From: JAZREA01 sp045660545
GTDB lineage: Bacteria > Bacillota > Clostridia > Monoglobales > Firm-18
Direction of reading: 5' to 3'
Assembly: GCA_045660545.1 (NCBI GenBank)
Contig: JAZREA010000002.1
Span: 62,001-126,000, forward strand
DNA: 64,000 nucleotides
The translations under genes were made by a program, and so were the position numbers. How positions within the stretch are numbered: the first letter of the stretch is position 1; every line of letters begins with the position of its first letter. The notes under the pieces were generated by a model, which was not told the DNA's origin, did no database searches, and saw only the letters and a list, made by a program, of their open reading frames with translations. Below, in pieces: positions 27,258-37,182 of the stretch.

Positions 27258-28430
27258 ATGATATATGTAGACAATGCGGCCACAACAAAGCTTGAGGCTA
27301 AAGTGTTTGAAGATATGACTCCGTACCTTACCGAAAACTACGGTAACGCGTCGTCGATTTACCAACTCGGCCAGGAGGCGAAGGCGGCAGTCGATAAGGC
27401 TCGCGCCGACGTTGCGGCTTGCCTTGGCGCTAAGGAAAGGGAAATCTTTTTCACAAGCGGAGGCTCCGAGTCGGACAACTGGGCGATTAAGGGCGTAGCT
27501 TTGGCGCTCAAAGATAAGGGCAACCACATTATAACCTCAAAAATCGAGCACCACGCGGTGCTTCACACTTGCGAGTTTTTGGAAAAGCAGGGCTTTGAGG
27601 TTACATACCTGCCTGTTGACGAGTACGGCAAGGTCAGCCCCGCCGAGCTTGAAAAGGCGATTACAGACAAGACTGTTTTAGTTTCAATAATGTTTGCGAA
27701 TAACGAAATCGGAACGATTCAGCCGATTTCCGAGCTTGCGGCGGTTGCGCATAAGCACGGCGTGTGCTTCCACACCGACGCCGTTCAGGCGGTTGCGCAC
27801 ACCAAGGTTGACGTTTCAGAGTTGGGCGTTGATATGCTGTCGCTCTCTGCGCATAAGTTTGGCGGCCCAAAGGGCGTAGGAGCCCTTTATATCAAGACGG
27901 GGACTAAGGTTACAAACCTCATCCACGGCGGCCAGCAGGAGTACGGCAAGCGCGCAACTACCGAAAACGTTGCGGGCATCGTGGGCCTTGCGTCTGCGCT
28001 TAAACTTGCGACGCAAAACCTGGACGAAAATATCGCCAGGATGCAGTCTCTTCGCGACAGATATATAGACACAGTTTTAAAAGAAATTCCATATTGCAGG
28101 CTAAACGGCCACAGAACAGACCGCCTGCCCGGCAATACAAATATATCCTTCGAGTTTATCGAGGGCGAGGCGATGCTTCTTATGCTCGATATGGCGGGAA
28201 TCGCGGCGTCGAGCGGCTCTGCTTGTACAAGCGGCTCTTTGGACCCGTCTCACGTGCTTTTGGCGATCGGCTTGCCGCACGGTATAGCGCACGGCTCTCT
28301 TAGGGTGTCGTTTTCACACCATAACACAGAGCAGGAGCTTGACGAAATAATAAAGGTGTTAAAGAATACAGTGCAGAGGCTTAGGGATATGTCCCCACTG
28401 TATGAAAAAGTTTTAAGAGGTGAAAGATAA
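27258..28430 (+). CDS. nifS: Cysteine desulfurase, NifS/IscS type
   Basis: A 390-aa PLP enzyme that removes sulfur from cysteine for Fe-S clusters and thio-tRNA. Start ATG at 27258 (MIYVDNAATT) with AGAGGTG upstream. Lysine in SAHKFGGPKGVG binds PLP; the active-site loop GSACTSGSLDPSHVL keeps its Cys. Its stop overlaps nifU (TAATG). Confidence 0.95.
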   Translation: MIYVDNAATTKLEAKVFEDMTPYLTENYGNASSIYQLGQEAKAAVDKARADVAACLGAKEREIFFTSGGSESDNWAIKGVALALKDKGNHIITSKIEHHAVLHTCEFLEKQGFEVTYLPVDEYGKVSPAELEKAITDKTVLVSIMFANNEIGTIQPISELAAVAHKHGVCFHTDAVQAVAHTKVDVSELGVDMLSLSAHKFGGPKGVGALYIKTGTKVTNLIHGGQQEYGKRATTENVAGIVGLASALKLATQNLDENIARMQSLRDRYIDTVLKEIPYCRLNGHRTDRLPGNTNISFEFIEGEAMLLMLDMAGIAASSGSACTSGSLDPSHVLLAIGLPHGIAHGSLRVSFSHHNTEQELDEIIKVLKNTVQRLRDMSPLYEKVLRGER

Positions 28431-28870
28431 TGTTATATAGCGAAAAGGTAATGGACCATTTTTCTAACCCGAGGAACGTCGGCGAAATCGAAGACGCAAA
28501 CGCAGTAGGCGAAGTCGGTAACGAAAAGTGCGGCGACATTATGAAAATATATATGAAAATCGAGGACGACATCATAAAGGACGTTAAGTTTAAGACGTTC
28601 GGATGCGGTGCCGCTGTTGCGACCAGCAGTATGGCGACCACCCTCGTTAAAGGCAAGAGCGTTGAAGAAGCGTTAAAGCTTACCAACAAGGCTGTTATGG
28701 AGGCTCTCGACGGCTTGCCGCCCGTTAAGGTGCATTGTTCCGTTTTGGCGGAGCAGGCTATACAGGCTGCAATCGAGGACTACTATAAGCGCCAGGGTAT
28801 CGACCCAAAGGGTATTTTAAAAAGATGCGACCACAACTGCACAGAGTGCACCTGCCACAGCCATGAATAA
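28430..28870 (+). CDS. nifU: Fe-S cluster scaffold, clostridial NifU/IscU type
   Basis: A 146-aa scaffold with all three cluster Cys (GNEKCGDIMK, FGCGAAVA, VHCSVLAEQA) and the Asp after the first Cys. The C-terminus is Cys/His-rich (KRCDHNCTECTCHSHE), common in clostridial forms. Coupled to nifS upstream and overlapping mnmA by 8 bp. Confidence 0.94.
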   Translation: MLYSEKVMDHFSNPRNVGEIEDANAVGEVGNEKCGDIMKIYMKIEDDIIKDVKFKTFGCGAAVATSSMATTLVKGKSVEEALKLTNKAVMEALDGLPPVKVHCSVLAEQAIQAAIEDYYKRQGIDPKGILKRCDHNCTECTCHSHE

Positions 28871-29912
28871 TCGTGTAGTTATAGGAATGAGCGGCGGAGT
28901 AGACAGCTCCGTAGGGGCAGCTATGCTCCAAAGGCAGGGCTATGAAGTTATAGGCGTTACAATGAAGCTATGGGAAGGAGAGCACAACGATGGTTGTTGC
29001 TCTCTTTCGGTAATTGACGACGCAAAGGCGGTTGCCGACCGCCTCGGTATAGAGCACCACGTAGTCGACTTTCGCGACGAGTTTAAAAGCTACGTCACAA
29101 GCTACTTTGTAGACGAGTATATGTCGGGCCGCACTCCTAACCCGTGCGTGCTTTGTAATAAGCATATAAAGTTCAATGCGCTCTTAAAGGTTGCGGACGA
29201 GCTTGGCGCGTCCTTTATTGCGACGGGCCACTACGCAAAGGTTGTGCAGCAGGACGGCCGCTTTTTGCTTGTTCGTCCCAAGGACGCTAAAAAGGACCAG
29301 ACATATTTTCTTTACAATATGACGCAGAGCACACTTGGCCGTACTTTGTTTCCGCTTTATGATGTTACCAAGGCGCAGGCGCGCGAAATCGCGGCGGAAA
29401 TTGGACTTTCTGTTTCCGAAAAGCCGGACAGCCAGGATATCTGCTTTGTTCCCGACGGCGACTATGCCCGCTTTTTGCTGACACAGGGCGCTAAAAGCTG
29501 TGAGGGTAACTTTGTTGATACAAATGGCGACGTCCTTGGCAAGCATAAGGGCATAATCCACTATACAGTGGGTCAAAGAAAGGGCCTTGGCATCGCTTTT
29601 AATAAGCCGATGTATGTGACACAGATAAATTCACTTACCAACGAGGTTGTCTTAGACGACGGCGCGAGCAGGTATAAAACAGGCCTTGTTGCTAAGGATA
29701 TAAACCTTATTTCTATGGAAAAAATCGACAAAGAATTTAGATGTACTGCAAAAATCAGGTACAACGCCCCCGATGTCGCGTGTACGGTAAGCCCGCTTGA
29801 TAATGGGTTTAAGGTAGACTTTGACGAGCCGCAGATGGCGGTTACACCGGGGCAGATGGTAGTTTTGTATGACCAAAATATAGTAATTGGCGGGGGAATA
29901 ATTAGTGTTTGA
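28863..29912 (+). CDS. mnmA: tRNA-specific 2-thiouridylase MnmA
   Basis: A 349-aa enzyme adding sulfur to U34 of Glu, Gln and Lys tRNAs. Visible: ATP-PPase loop GMSGGVDSSVGAAM, first catalytic Cys in NPCVLCNKHIKF, second in SQDICFVPDGDY. Placed directly after its probable sulfur donor NifS; the 3' end overlaps pcrA by 8 bp. Confidence 0.96.
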   Translation: MNNRVVIGMSGGVDSSVGAAMLQRQGYEVIGVTMKLWEGEHNDGCCSLSVIDDAKAVADRLGIEHHVVDFRDEFKSYVTSYFVDEYMSGRTPNPCVLCNKHIKFNALLKVADELGASFIATGHYAKVVQQDGRFLLVRPKDAKKDQTYFLYNMTQSTLGRTLFPLYDVTKAQAREIAAEIGLSVSEKPDSQDICFVPDGDYARFLLTQGAKSCEGNFVDTNGDVLGKHKGIIHYTVGQRKGLGIAFNKPMYVTQINSLTNEVVLDDGASRYKTGLVAKDINLISMEKIDKEFRCTAKIRYNAPDVACTVSPLDNGFKVDFDEPQMAVTPGQMVVLYDQNIVIGGGIISV

Positions 29913-32070
29913 TTCTACATTTCCAAACCTTAACGATAAACAACGCGAGGCGGTTTACACCACAGACGGCCCCGTCTTAATACTTGCGGGCGCGGGCAGC
30001 GGCAAGACCACCACGCTTATAAACAGGGTTGCCTATCTGATTGGTACAAATAAGGCGTACCCAAGCCAGATTCTTGCCATCACCTTTACCAACAAGGCTG
30101 CTGCGGAGTTAAAGAGCAGGCTTTCGTCAATGCTCGGCGGCGAGGGCGACCTTGTTTGGGCGAGCACATTTCACTCTCTTTGCGTTCGCATTTTAAGAAG
30201 AGATATTGAAAGGCTGGGTTTCCCGTCCTCGTTTAACATATTCGACCGTGCGGACCAGCTCACAGTCGTTAAAGAGTGCCTAAAAGAGCTCAACATTGAC
30301 GACAAGACACACCCGCCCAAGGGTGTGCTTAGCTTGATTGGCAGAGCCAAGGACGAGCTTATGACTCCCGATGACTTTGCAAAGGAGTACGAGTCTGACT
30401 TTAAAATGACCAAGGTCGCACAAATATATAAGCTTTATCAGGAAAAGCTTAAAAAGTACGGCTCCTTGGACTTTGACGATATAATTATGCTGACAGTTCG
30501 CCTCTTTGACGAACATCCCGAGGTTTTGGCGTTTTACCAAAGCCGTCTTAAATACATAATGGTAAACGAGTACCAGGACACTAACCACGCACAGTACAGG
30601 CTTGTTTCGCTTTTGGCAGACGCGCATAAAAACTTGTGCGTAGTAGGCGACGACGACCAGAGTATATATAAGTTCCGTGGAGCAAATATAGAAAACATCC
30701 TTTCTTTTGAAAAGCAGTATAAAAACGCAAGAGTAATCAAATTAGAGGAAAACTACCGCTCAACACAAAACATCCTCGACGCCGCAAACGAGGTTATCAA
30801 AAACAACCTCGGCAGAAAGGGCAAGTCGCTCTGGACAGACAAAGGCTCGGGCGAAAAGATTAAAATAATCGACGCCCAAAACGAGCACGACGAGGGCAAG
30901 CAGATTGCCGACATAGTTTCCGAGCTTGTTTTAAGCGAGGGTTATTCGTATAAGGACTTTGCGGTTTTGTACAGAACCAACGCACAGTCGCGTGTTATAG
31001 AAAATATGCTTATTAAAAGTGCAGTCCCCTACCGTGTGCTCGGTGGACTTCGCTTCTTTGACCGCAAGGAAGTCAAGGACGTAGTCGCGTATATGAAGCT
31101 TATAAATAACCCAAACGACAACGTCAGCTTAAAGCGTATTATCAACGAGCCCAAGCGCAAAATCGGTAAAAAGACCGTCGAGGACGCCGAAACGTTGTCC
31201 GCACAGCAAAATATAAGTATGTTTAATGTCTGTGAATCTTCAACGGGCAAGCTTAAAGATTTCGCGGATATGATAAATGCTATAAAGGAAAAAAGCTTTG
31301 GCGTTTCTAAGATGGTGGAGGAAATTCTGGACAAGACGGGATATTTGCAGTCTCTTGTTGATGAAAACACGGTAGAGTCAAAAACCCGAATCGAAAACAT
31401 CCGAGAGCTTGTTACCGACGCCATGGAGTACGAGTCTTCCTGCCCCGAGGGCGAACAGCCGACCTTGGCAGGTTATCTTGAAAAGATTTCCCTCGTAGCG
31501 GACGTTGATAACTACGACGAAACCCAAGACGTAGTCGTTTTAATGACCTTGCACAGCGCAAAGGGGCTTGAATTCCCCGTTGTGTTCATCGCGGGTATGG
31601 AGGAGGGCATCTTCCCAAGCTTTATGTCCGTTGTTTCAAACGAAGAGCTCGAAGAAGAGCGACGCCTGTGCTATGTAGGCATAACAAGGGCAAAGCAAAG
31701 ACTTTATATTTCGCACACTTTTTCAAGGAGCATCTACGGCTCGACGTCGTATAACCAGCCGTCGAGGTTTTTGGCGGAGATACCTTGCGAGCTTGTCGAG
31801 AGCAACAGGGTGTTCAAAAAGGTGGAATCTTCCGCTTTCGGTAGCTTTTCTTCCCCTGCCACACATACAAAGGTTAATTTAAGCGCCTCTGCAAAGACCG
31901 CCCCGACGGCGCAATATAGCTCGGGCGAAAGGGTAAGGCATCCAAAGTTCGGCGAGGGTACGGTGCTAAAAGCGACCACAGTCGGCAACGACGTTCATCT
32001 TGAAGTAATGTTCGACACGGTTGGGACAAAAAATCTTATGGCAGCGTACGCAAGGCTTGAAAAATTATAA
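29905..32070 (+). CDS. pcrA: ATP-dependent DNA helicase PcrA/UvrD
   Basis: A 721-aa superfamily 1A 3'-5' helicase for repair and rolling-circle replication. Start is GTG at 29905. Motif I AGAGSGKTTTLINR, Ia FTNKAA, III GDDDQSIYKFRGAN, IV LEENYRST, V TLHSAKGLEFP and VI VGITRAKQRLY are intact. Motif II reads VNEYQDTN with Asn221 where B. subtilis PcrA has Asp. The C-terminal tail holds a Tudor-like GERVRHPKFGEGTV segment. Confidence 0.95.
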   Translation: MFDSTFPNLNDKQREAVYTTDGPVLILAGAGSGKTTTLINRVAYLIGTNKAYPSQILAITFTNKAAAELKSRLSSMLGGEGDLVWASTFHSLCVRILRRDIERLGFPSSFNIFDRADQLTVVKECLKELNIDDKTHPPKGVLSLIGRAKDELMTPDDFAKEYESDFKMTKVAQIYKLYQEKLKKYGSLDFDDIIMLTVRLFDEHPEVLAFYQSRLKYIMVNEYQDTNHAQYRLVSLLADAHKNLCVVGDDDQSIYKFRGANIENILSFEKQYKNARVIKLEENYRSTQNILDAANEVIKNNLGRKGKSLWTDKGSGEKIKIIDAQNEHDEGKQIADIVSELVLSEGYSYKDFAVLYRTNAQSRVIENMLIKSAVPYRVLGGLRFFDRKEVKDVVAYMKLINNPNDNVSLKRIINEPKRKIGKKTVEDAETLSAQQNISMFNVCESSTGKLKDFADMINAIKEKSFGVSKMVEEILDKTGYLQSLVDENTVESKTRIENIRELVTDAMEYESSCPEGEQPTLAGYLEKISLVADVDNYDETQDVVVLMTLHSAKGLEFPVVFIAGMEEGIFPSFMSVVSNEELEEERRLCYVGITRAKQRLYISHTFSRSIYGSTSYNQPSRFLAEIPCELVESNRVFKKVESSAFGSFSSPATHTKVNLSASAKTAPTAQYSSGERVRHPKFGEGTVLKATTVGNDVHLEVMFDTVGTKNLMAAYARLEKL

Positions 32071-32085
32071 ATTAAGGTGATAGAT

Positions 32086-32379
32086 ATGGATTACAAAAAC
32101 AACTGCGAAAACCTTTTCAAAGCGATAGCCTCTATAAAGAACGAGGAAGAATGCCGCAAGGTCTTCGAGGACTTGTTCACTATTAAGGAGACGCTGTCCT
32201 TAGCCCAAAGGCTGGAGGTAGCGCAGCTTTTAGACCAAAAGGAGATATACGCCGACATAGCCGAAAAGACGGGCGCAAGCTCCGCGACGATAAGCCGCGT
32301 TGCGCGTTGTCTAAACTATGGCTCGGACGGGTATAAAATCATTCTTGACAGACTAAAAGAGGACAAAAACGATGAGTAG
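32086..32379 (+). CDS. YerC/YecD family TrpR-like regulator
   Basis: A 97-aa helix-turn-helix protein of the TrpR-related YerC family (EECRKVFEDLFTIKE, LSLAQRLEVAQLL, KTGASSATISRVARCL). These genes often follow pcrA; the ligand and targets are unknown. ATG at 32086 has AAGGTG 6 nt upstream; a GTG nine bases earlier is the alternative. The 3' end overlaps the methyltransferase by 8 bp. Confidence 0.9.
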   Translation: MDYKNNCENLFKAIASIKNEEECRKVFEDLFTIKETLSLAQRLEVAQLLDQKEIYADIAEKTGASSATISRVARCLNYGSDGYKIILDRLKEDKNDE

Positions 32380-33109
32380 TTATAACGATTTTGCCTATGT
32401 CTACGACAAGCTTATCGGCCAGGACTACGAGGCGTGGGCGGACTGTATCGAGCAGCTTTTTAAAAAAAGCGCCGTAAGCCCAAAGCTCGTTTTGGACCTC
32501 GGCTGCGGAACAGGCAGTATAACTAATATTTTAGCAAAGCGCGGTTACGATATGATAGGTGTCGACCTCTCGTACGATATGCTCGGCGTTGCCAGACAAA
32601 AGGCGGACGAAGAGGGCCTTGACGTTTTGTATCTGTGTCAGGACATAAGGAGCTTCGAGCTTTACGGAACGGTAGACGCGGTGATTTGCACACTCGACGT
32701 TTTAAATTACATAACCGAAAAGGACGAGCTTTCAAAAGTCTTTGCGCTGGTTAAGAATTATCTTAACCCCGGCGGAGTTTTTATCTTTGACATCAATACG
32801 ACGTATAAGCTCTCCTCTGTTTTGGGCAACAACACCTTCGTAAACGAAGAGCAGGGTGTCTTCTATACCTGGGAAAACGAATACAAAGACGGGCTTAGCA
32901 GCCAGTACTTAACGTTCTTTGTAGAGAGCGATGACATGTACGAAAGGTTCGACGAAGAGCACTTCCAAAGGGCTTACAGCGTAGAGGAAATCGAGGAATT
33001 CTTACGCCAAAACGGCTTCGAAACGTTCATGATAAGCACCCCGCCAACCCTTGAAAAACCTGACAAAAACAGCGAAAAAGTAATCTTTTTGTCGAAATCT
33101 TTATGTTGA
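32372..33109 (+). CDS. Class I SAM-dependent methyltransferase
   Basis: A 245-aa methyltransferase with motif I VLDLGCGTGSITNILAKRG, acidic VDLSYDML and a later ALVKNYLNPGGVFIFDI. Substrate unknown. It ends the nifS-nifU-mnmA-pcrA-yerC chain; its stop codon lies within the -35 of the next promoter. Confidence 0.88.
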   Translation: MSSYNDFAYVYDKLIGQDYEAWADCIEQLFKKSAVSPKLVLDLGCGTGSITNILAKRGYDMIGVDLSYDMLGVARQKADEEGLDVLYLCQDIRSFELYGTVDAVICTLDVLNYITEKDELSKVFALVKNYLNPGGVFIFDINTTYKLSSVLGNNTFVNEEQGVFYTWENEYKDGLSSQYLTFFVESDDMYERFDEEHFQRAYSVEEIEEFLRQNGFETFMISTPPTLEKPDKNSEKVIFLSKSLC

Positions 33110-33134
33110 CAAATTATGGTAGTTGTGCTATACT
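33106..33134 (+). promoter_or_regulatory. Sigma-A promoter of the cold-shock gene
   Basis: TTGACA (33106-33111), 17 nt, TATACT (33129-33134); the -35 overlaps the preceding stop codon. Confidence 0.88.
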
Positions 33135-33183
33135 GTTCACATAATCTAAACGGTTATGCGAACAAATTTTAGGAGGCAATACA

Positions 33184-33384
33184 ATGCAAAAAGGTAAGGT
33201 AAAATGGTTTAACGCGGAAAAGGGATACGGCTTTATTGAGAGCGAAGACGGCACAGACGTTTTTGTTCACTTCACTGCAATCAACATGGACGGTTACAAG
33301 TCGCTTGAAGAAGGCGCAGAGGTTTCTTTCGATGTTGTTGAAGGTGCAAAGGGCCCACAGGCTAGCAACGTTACCAAAAACTAA
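33184..33384 (+). CDS. Cold-shock domain protein (CspA family)
   Basis: A 66-aa single CSD protein with RNP1 KGYGFIE and RNP2 VFVHF; binds single-stranded RNA/DNA as an RNA chaperone. Preceded by AGGAGG and its own promoter, followed by about 95 bp of AT-rich 3' UTR and a terminator. Confidence 0.96.
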   Translation: MQKGKVKWFNAEKGYGFIESEDGTDVFVHFTAINMDGYKSLEEGAEVSFDVVEGAKGPQASNVTKN

Positions 33385-33481
33385 TTCAGTTAATTTTAAA
33401 CTTTAATATATAACGCTTTAGCACAAGACATTTTTACAGATTCTCGGCTGTTGCATTAATTATAAAGGAAAATTAAGTGAG

Positions 33482-33509
33482 AAAAAGCTCCGCTTTTGCG
33501 GAGCTTTTT
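33482..33509. terminator. Bidirectional terminator, cold-shock gene/asnB
   Basis: 12-bp stem AAAAAGCTCCGC/GCGGAGCTTTTT with a TTTT loop between convergent genes. Confidence 0.88.
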
Positions 33510-33513
33510 ATTT

Positions 33514-35337
33514 TTATACTATATCAACATTGTATTTTTCGAGCCAGTAGTCAAATTGTAACAGCCACGCGATAAGCTGCGGCTTGTTCATCAGCTGGCC
33601 AAACCACGTAACACTGTCGGCCTCGATAAGCTCTTTGTAAGCGCGGACGTTTAATATCTCTGCGAGCCTTCCGCGCGACAGCCTCTCACCCAGCATCTCT
33701 GTTACGTATTCCTCGTATTTCGGATTGTGCGTTATGGGGTATGGGCTTTTTTTACGGTGCAGAATTTTGTGTGGCAGATATTCGCACATCGCGTTTCGCA
33801 GCAGCGCCTTTTCCACCATGTTTTCGAACTTTATACTCCACGGCACGTTGTAGACGTATTCTGCAATTCTGTGGTCCGCAAACGGCACCCTGACTTCCAG
33901 CCCGTGCGCCATACTCATTCTGTCCTTTCGTTCGAGCAGGGAATTCATAAAATATCTTGTGGAAAGAACAGTAGCAATCCTCGACGTTTTCATATCGTCG
34001 CTGTCGTCGTCTAAAACGTCGACGTCATTAACAGTGCTGCGGTATATTTCCGACATATATTCGTACCCCGCTTTTGGTTTTGCTATCTTTTCGTCAAAAA
34101 GGTTGGCTCTCACCATCGGCCTGTGTATCCAGGGGAAGAAGTCCTTGTGTAGCATCTCAGGCCTGTAAAACCATGGGTAGCCACCAAATATCTCGTCCGA
34201 GCACTCGCCCGATATAGCGACGGTGTGCTCTTTTTTTACCTGCTCGCAGTAGTATAAAAGCGAAGAGTCCACGTCCGCCTGCCCCGGGAAGTCGCGGTAA
34301 ATTACGGCGGGCAGCAGGTTTTGTGCCACGGTCAGCGTCGGCTGCGTCAGCACAGTGTGCCGTGTTCCCAGCCAGTCGGCAAGGTAGACCGCGTATTCGT
34401 CGTCCCCCTGCGGTTGGAACAACGACTGTTTAAAGTTCTTTTTGTTGTCCTCGTACTCAAAGGAATATGTCGAGAGTACCTCGCCGTTTTCGCGGTACGC
34501 CTTGGCCGCAACCGACGAAATAACGGAGGAATCCAGCCCGCCTGATAAAAAGGTACAAAGCGGAACGTCCGACACAAGCTGCCTTCTTATCGCGTCTTCT
34601 AAAAGCATTTTTGTATGCTCTGACGCCTCTTTTGGGCATCCTTTGAATTTTCGTGCTTTAAGCTTCCAGTATACTCTCTTTCTTAGCCCGTCTTTGTCAA
34701 ATGTTGCGCACTCTGCGGGTAAGAGCTCAAAAACGTCTTTTATAATTCCGCTTCCGTTTATCGTTACGGGCGAGAGGAATAGTAGCTGCCATAGCCCGAC
34801 TTCGTCAATTTCAGCTTCGACGTCGGGGTGAGTAAGTATGGCTTTTATCTCCGACGCAAACAAAAACGAACTATCCCTTATAGCGTAGAAAAACGGCTTT
34901 ACGCCAAAGCGGTCCCGCGCCATAAAAACCTTTTGCTCAAAGTGGTCGTAAATTGCAAAGGCAAAAATCCCGTTTAGCTTCTCTACACATTCTTCGCCAA
35001 AGATTATGTAGCTAAGAAGCACTACCTCCGTATCACAACGTGTAATCGGCTTGACTCTTTGGGCCAAAAGCTCGTTTTTCAGCTCCCTTGTGTTGTAGAT
35101 TTCTCCGTTGTATACGATGGTGTAGGTTTTGCCCTCGTGTGTAATCGTCATCGGCTGCTGCCCGTTTTGTACGTCCATAACAGACAGCCTGTTGTGGTGC
35201 AGCACCACCCCGTCTTTGCAAAACATATCCGTCTCGTCGGGGCCTCGGTGCTTCATTTTAGCGCCCATTTTTCTGACAATATCGGCGCTCGCGCGCTCCT
35301 TGTTCTTAAAATCAACAATTCCGCATATCGAACACAT
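33514..35337 (-). CDS. asnB: Asparagine synthase (glutamine-hydrolysing)
   Basis: A 607-aa enzyme with N-terminal glutaminase (MCSICGIVDF with Cys2 as nucleophile, KHRGPDE, VYNGEIYN) and C-terminal synthetase (ATP loop FLSGGLDSSVISS, SGECSDEIFGGYPW). Follows prmC with a 53-bp gap; I see no T-box or clear promoter there. Confidence 0.95.
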   Translation of the reverse strand: MCSICGIVDFKNKERASADIVRKMGAKMKHRGPDETDMFCKDGVVLHHNRLSVMDVQNGQQPMTITHEGKTYTIVYNGEIYNTRELKNELLAQRVKPITRCDTEVVLLSYIIFGEECVEKLNGIFAFAIYDHFEQKVFMARDRFGVKPFFYAIRDSSFLFASEIKAILTHPDVEAEIDEVGLWQLLFLSPVTINGSGIIKDVFELLPAECATFDKDGLRKRVYWKLKARKFKGCPKEASEHTKMLLEDAIRRQLVSDVPLCTFLSGGLDSSVISSVAAKAYRENGEVLSTYSFEYEDNKKNFKQSLFQPQGDDEYAVYLADWLGTRHTVLTQPTLTVAQNLLPAVIYRDFPGQADVDSSLLYYCEQVKKEHTVAISGECSDEIFGGYPWFYRPEMLHKDFFPWIHRPMVRANLFDEKIAKPKAGYEYMSEIYRSTVNDVDVLDDDSDDMKTSRIATVLSTRYFMNSLLERKDRMSMAHGLEVRVPFADHRIAEYVYNVPWSIKFENMVEKALLRNAMCEYLPHKILHRKKSPYPITHNPKYEEYVTEMLGERLSRGRLAEILNVRAYKELIEADSVTWFGQLMNKPQLIAWLLQFDYWLEKYNVDIV

Positions 35338-35390
35338 AACATCAACCTGCCTTTCGTCAATATTATATGCAATATGCGGAATAATTTTTA

Positions 35391-36224
35391 CTATAATGTT
35401 GCGCTGACTACCCTGTCGTTTCCTGCCAGGTCCTTAGTTACCGCTATGTTTTTGTATCCGTTTTGGGCTAAAATTTCTATGAGGTCGTCCGCCTGGTCGT
35501 ACCCGATTTCAAACGCGAGCAACCCTCCCGGCGCAAGATGCGTTGTCGCCTCGCGCGCAATCCGTCTGTAAAATATAAGCCCGTCCGCCCCTCCCGAGAG
35601 CGCAATGTGCGGCTCGTAGCCTTTTACATCCTCCATAAGCGTGGGGATAACGTCCTCGCGGATGTACGGAGGGTTTGATATAATGCAGTCGAATTTTTCG
35701 CCGGGGAATTCTTTTAGAATATCCGCCCTTGTAAACTGTATTTTTTCATCTACACCGTGATTTTTTGCGTTTTGCCGCGCCACATTCAAAGCCGCCTCTG
35801 ATATATCGACCGCGACTGCGTTGCAGCCCGGGCAGTTTTTGAGCACGCTTATGGGTATGCATCCGCTGCCTGTGCCGATGTCTAAAATGTTGTAGGCATT
35901 GTTGCCTACAAACTCTATCACCTTTTCCACAAGAGTTTCCGTATCCGCTCTTGGGATGAGTACGTTTTCGTTAACAGTAAAATCCAGCCCCATAAACTCA
36001 GCCCGCCCGAGTATATACTGCATCGGCTCGCGGTTTAAGCGCCTTTTAAAAAGGCGGTAAAACTCCTCGTAATTTTCCACCTCTTCGTTTTTGTGCGTGA
36101 TTAAATATACCGTGTCCACGCCCAGAAAGTAACACAAAAGGAGTCTGCAATCAAGGCTCGCAGACTCTATTTTTTCGTTTTTTAGCAAAGTTGTACATTC
36201 TTTTAAGATTTCAGAAATAGTCAT
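35391..36224 (-). CDS. prmC: Release factor N5-glutamine methyltransferase PrmC
   Basis: A 277-aa methyltransferase modifying the GGQ glutamine of RF1/RF2. SAM motif ILDIGTGSGCIPISVL and the catalytic NPPYI near residue 185 are present. It begins 1 bp after the DUF1385 stop. Its usual downstream partner prfA is absent; asnB follows instead. Confidence 0.95.
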   Translation of the reverse strand: MTISEILKECTTLLKNEKIESASLDCRLLLCYFLGVDTVYLITHKNEEVENYEEFYRLFKRRLNREPMQYILGRAEFMGLDFTVNENVLIPRADTETLVEKVIEFVGNNAYNILDIGTGSGCIPISVLKNCPGCNAVAVDISEAALNVARQNAKNHGVDEKIQFTRADILKEFPGEKFDCIISNPPYIREDVIPTLMEDVKGYEPHIALSGGADGLIFYRRIAREATTHLAPGGLLAFEIGYDQADDLIEILAQNGYKNIAVTKDLAGNDRVVSATL

Positions 36225-36225
36225 A

Positions 36226-37182
36226 TTACCACTTGTCGTCCTCTTTCGATTCGGTCAGTACCGCCTTTAAAGATTCAATCGCCACTTCAAGCTGGTCGTC
36301 GTCAGGCTCGCGCGTTGTTATAAGCTGAAGCCACATTCCCGGCATCGAAATAATCTTTGTAAAGAGGTTGTCGTGCCTTCCCGCGAACTTTATAATCTCG
36401 TACGAAATCCCCGCCACAACAGGCAAAAGAAGAATTTTAAACAGCGCTCTTTCAAGCCATGTAAGCCCCTTTGGTATGATGAGGAACACGATAACGCTGA
36501 TTATCATAACGAAAATCAGAAAGCTCGTACCGCACCTTGGGTGCAGTCTGGAATTTTTCCTTGCGTTCTCAACCGTCAGCTCCTGGCCGTTTTCGTAGGT
36601 CGTAATCGTCTTGTGCTCAGCACCGTGGTACATAAAAACTCGCTTTATGTCCTTCATCTGCGACACGCCAATCAGATAAACGAGGAAAATCGCGATACGA
36701 ATCGCCCCTTCGATAAGGAGCCTTGCCGTACCCTCAACCTCGATGCTTGTAACCTTTGTAATAAGCTCCGCAATAAAGTTCGGAAGCAGGAAGAACAACC
36801 CGATAGAAAAGGCAAGCGCAACAATTAAAGAAAAACAAATTACAACGTCCTTTATCTTGTCGCCCAGTTTTTCTTCAAGCCATTTTTCAAACTTGCTTTC
36901 CTCTGTCTCCTCGCCCTCGATGTCGAAAAATTGCGCAGAAAACATCAAAGCCTTGATTCCTATAACCATACTTTCGAAAAACGAAATACAGCCTCTTATA
37001 ATAGGCAGCTTTAATATCTTGCTCTTTTGTAATACGGACGAAATCGGCCTCTTTTCAATTATAATTTCGTTGTCGGGCTTTCTGACGGCGATGGCTATTT
37101 CCTTCGGGCCTCTCATCATAATCCCTTCCATAATCGCCTGCCCGCCTATGCTTGTCTTGTGTTTTGCTTTTTTATCTTTCAT
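36226..37182 (-). CDS. DUF1385 (YqhQ-like) membrane protein
   Basis: A 318-aa protein with the DUF1385 signature near the N-terminus (GGQAIMEGIMMRGP) and AEHKTITTYENG in the middle, plus several transmembrane helices. Function unknown. It is regularly found beside prmC in Clostridia, as here. Its start overlaps the radC stop (TAATG). Confidence 0.93.
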   Translation of the reverse strand: MKDKKAKHKTSIGGQAIMEGIMMRGPKEIAIAVRKPDNEIIIEKRPISSVLQKSKILKLPIIRGCISFFESMVIGIKALMFSAQFFDIEGEETEESKFEKWLEEKLGDKIKDVVICFSLIVALAFSIGLFFLLPNFIAELITKVTSIEVEGTARLLIEGAIRIAIFLVYLIGVSQMKDIKRVFMYHGAEHKTITTYENGQELTVENARKNSRLHPRCGTSFLIFVMIISVIVFLIIPKGLTWLERALFKILLLPVVAGISYEIIKFAGRHDNLFTKIISMPGMWLQLITTREPDDDQLEVAIESLKAVLTESKEDDKW

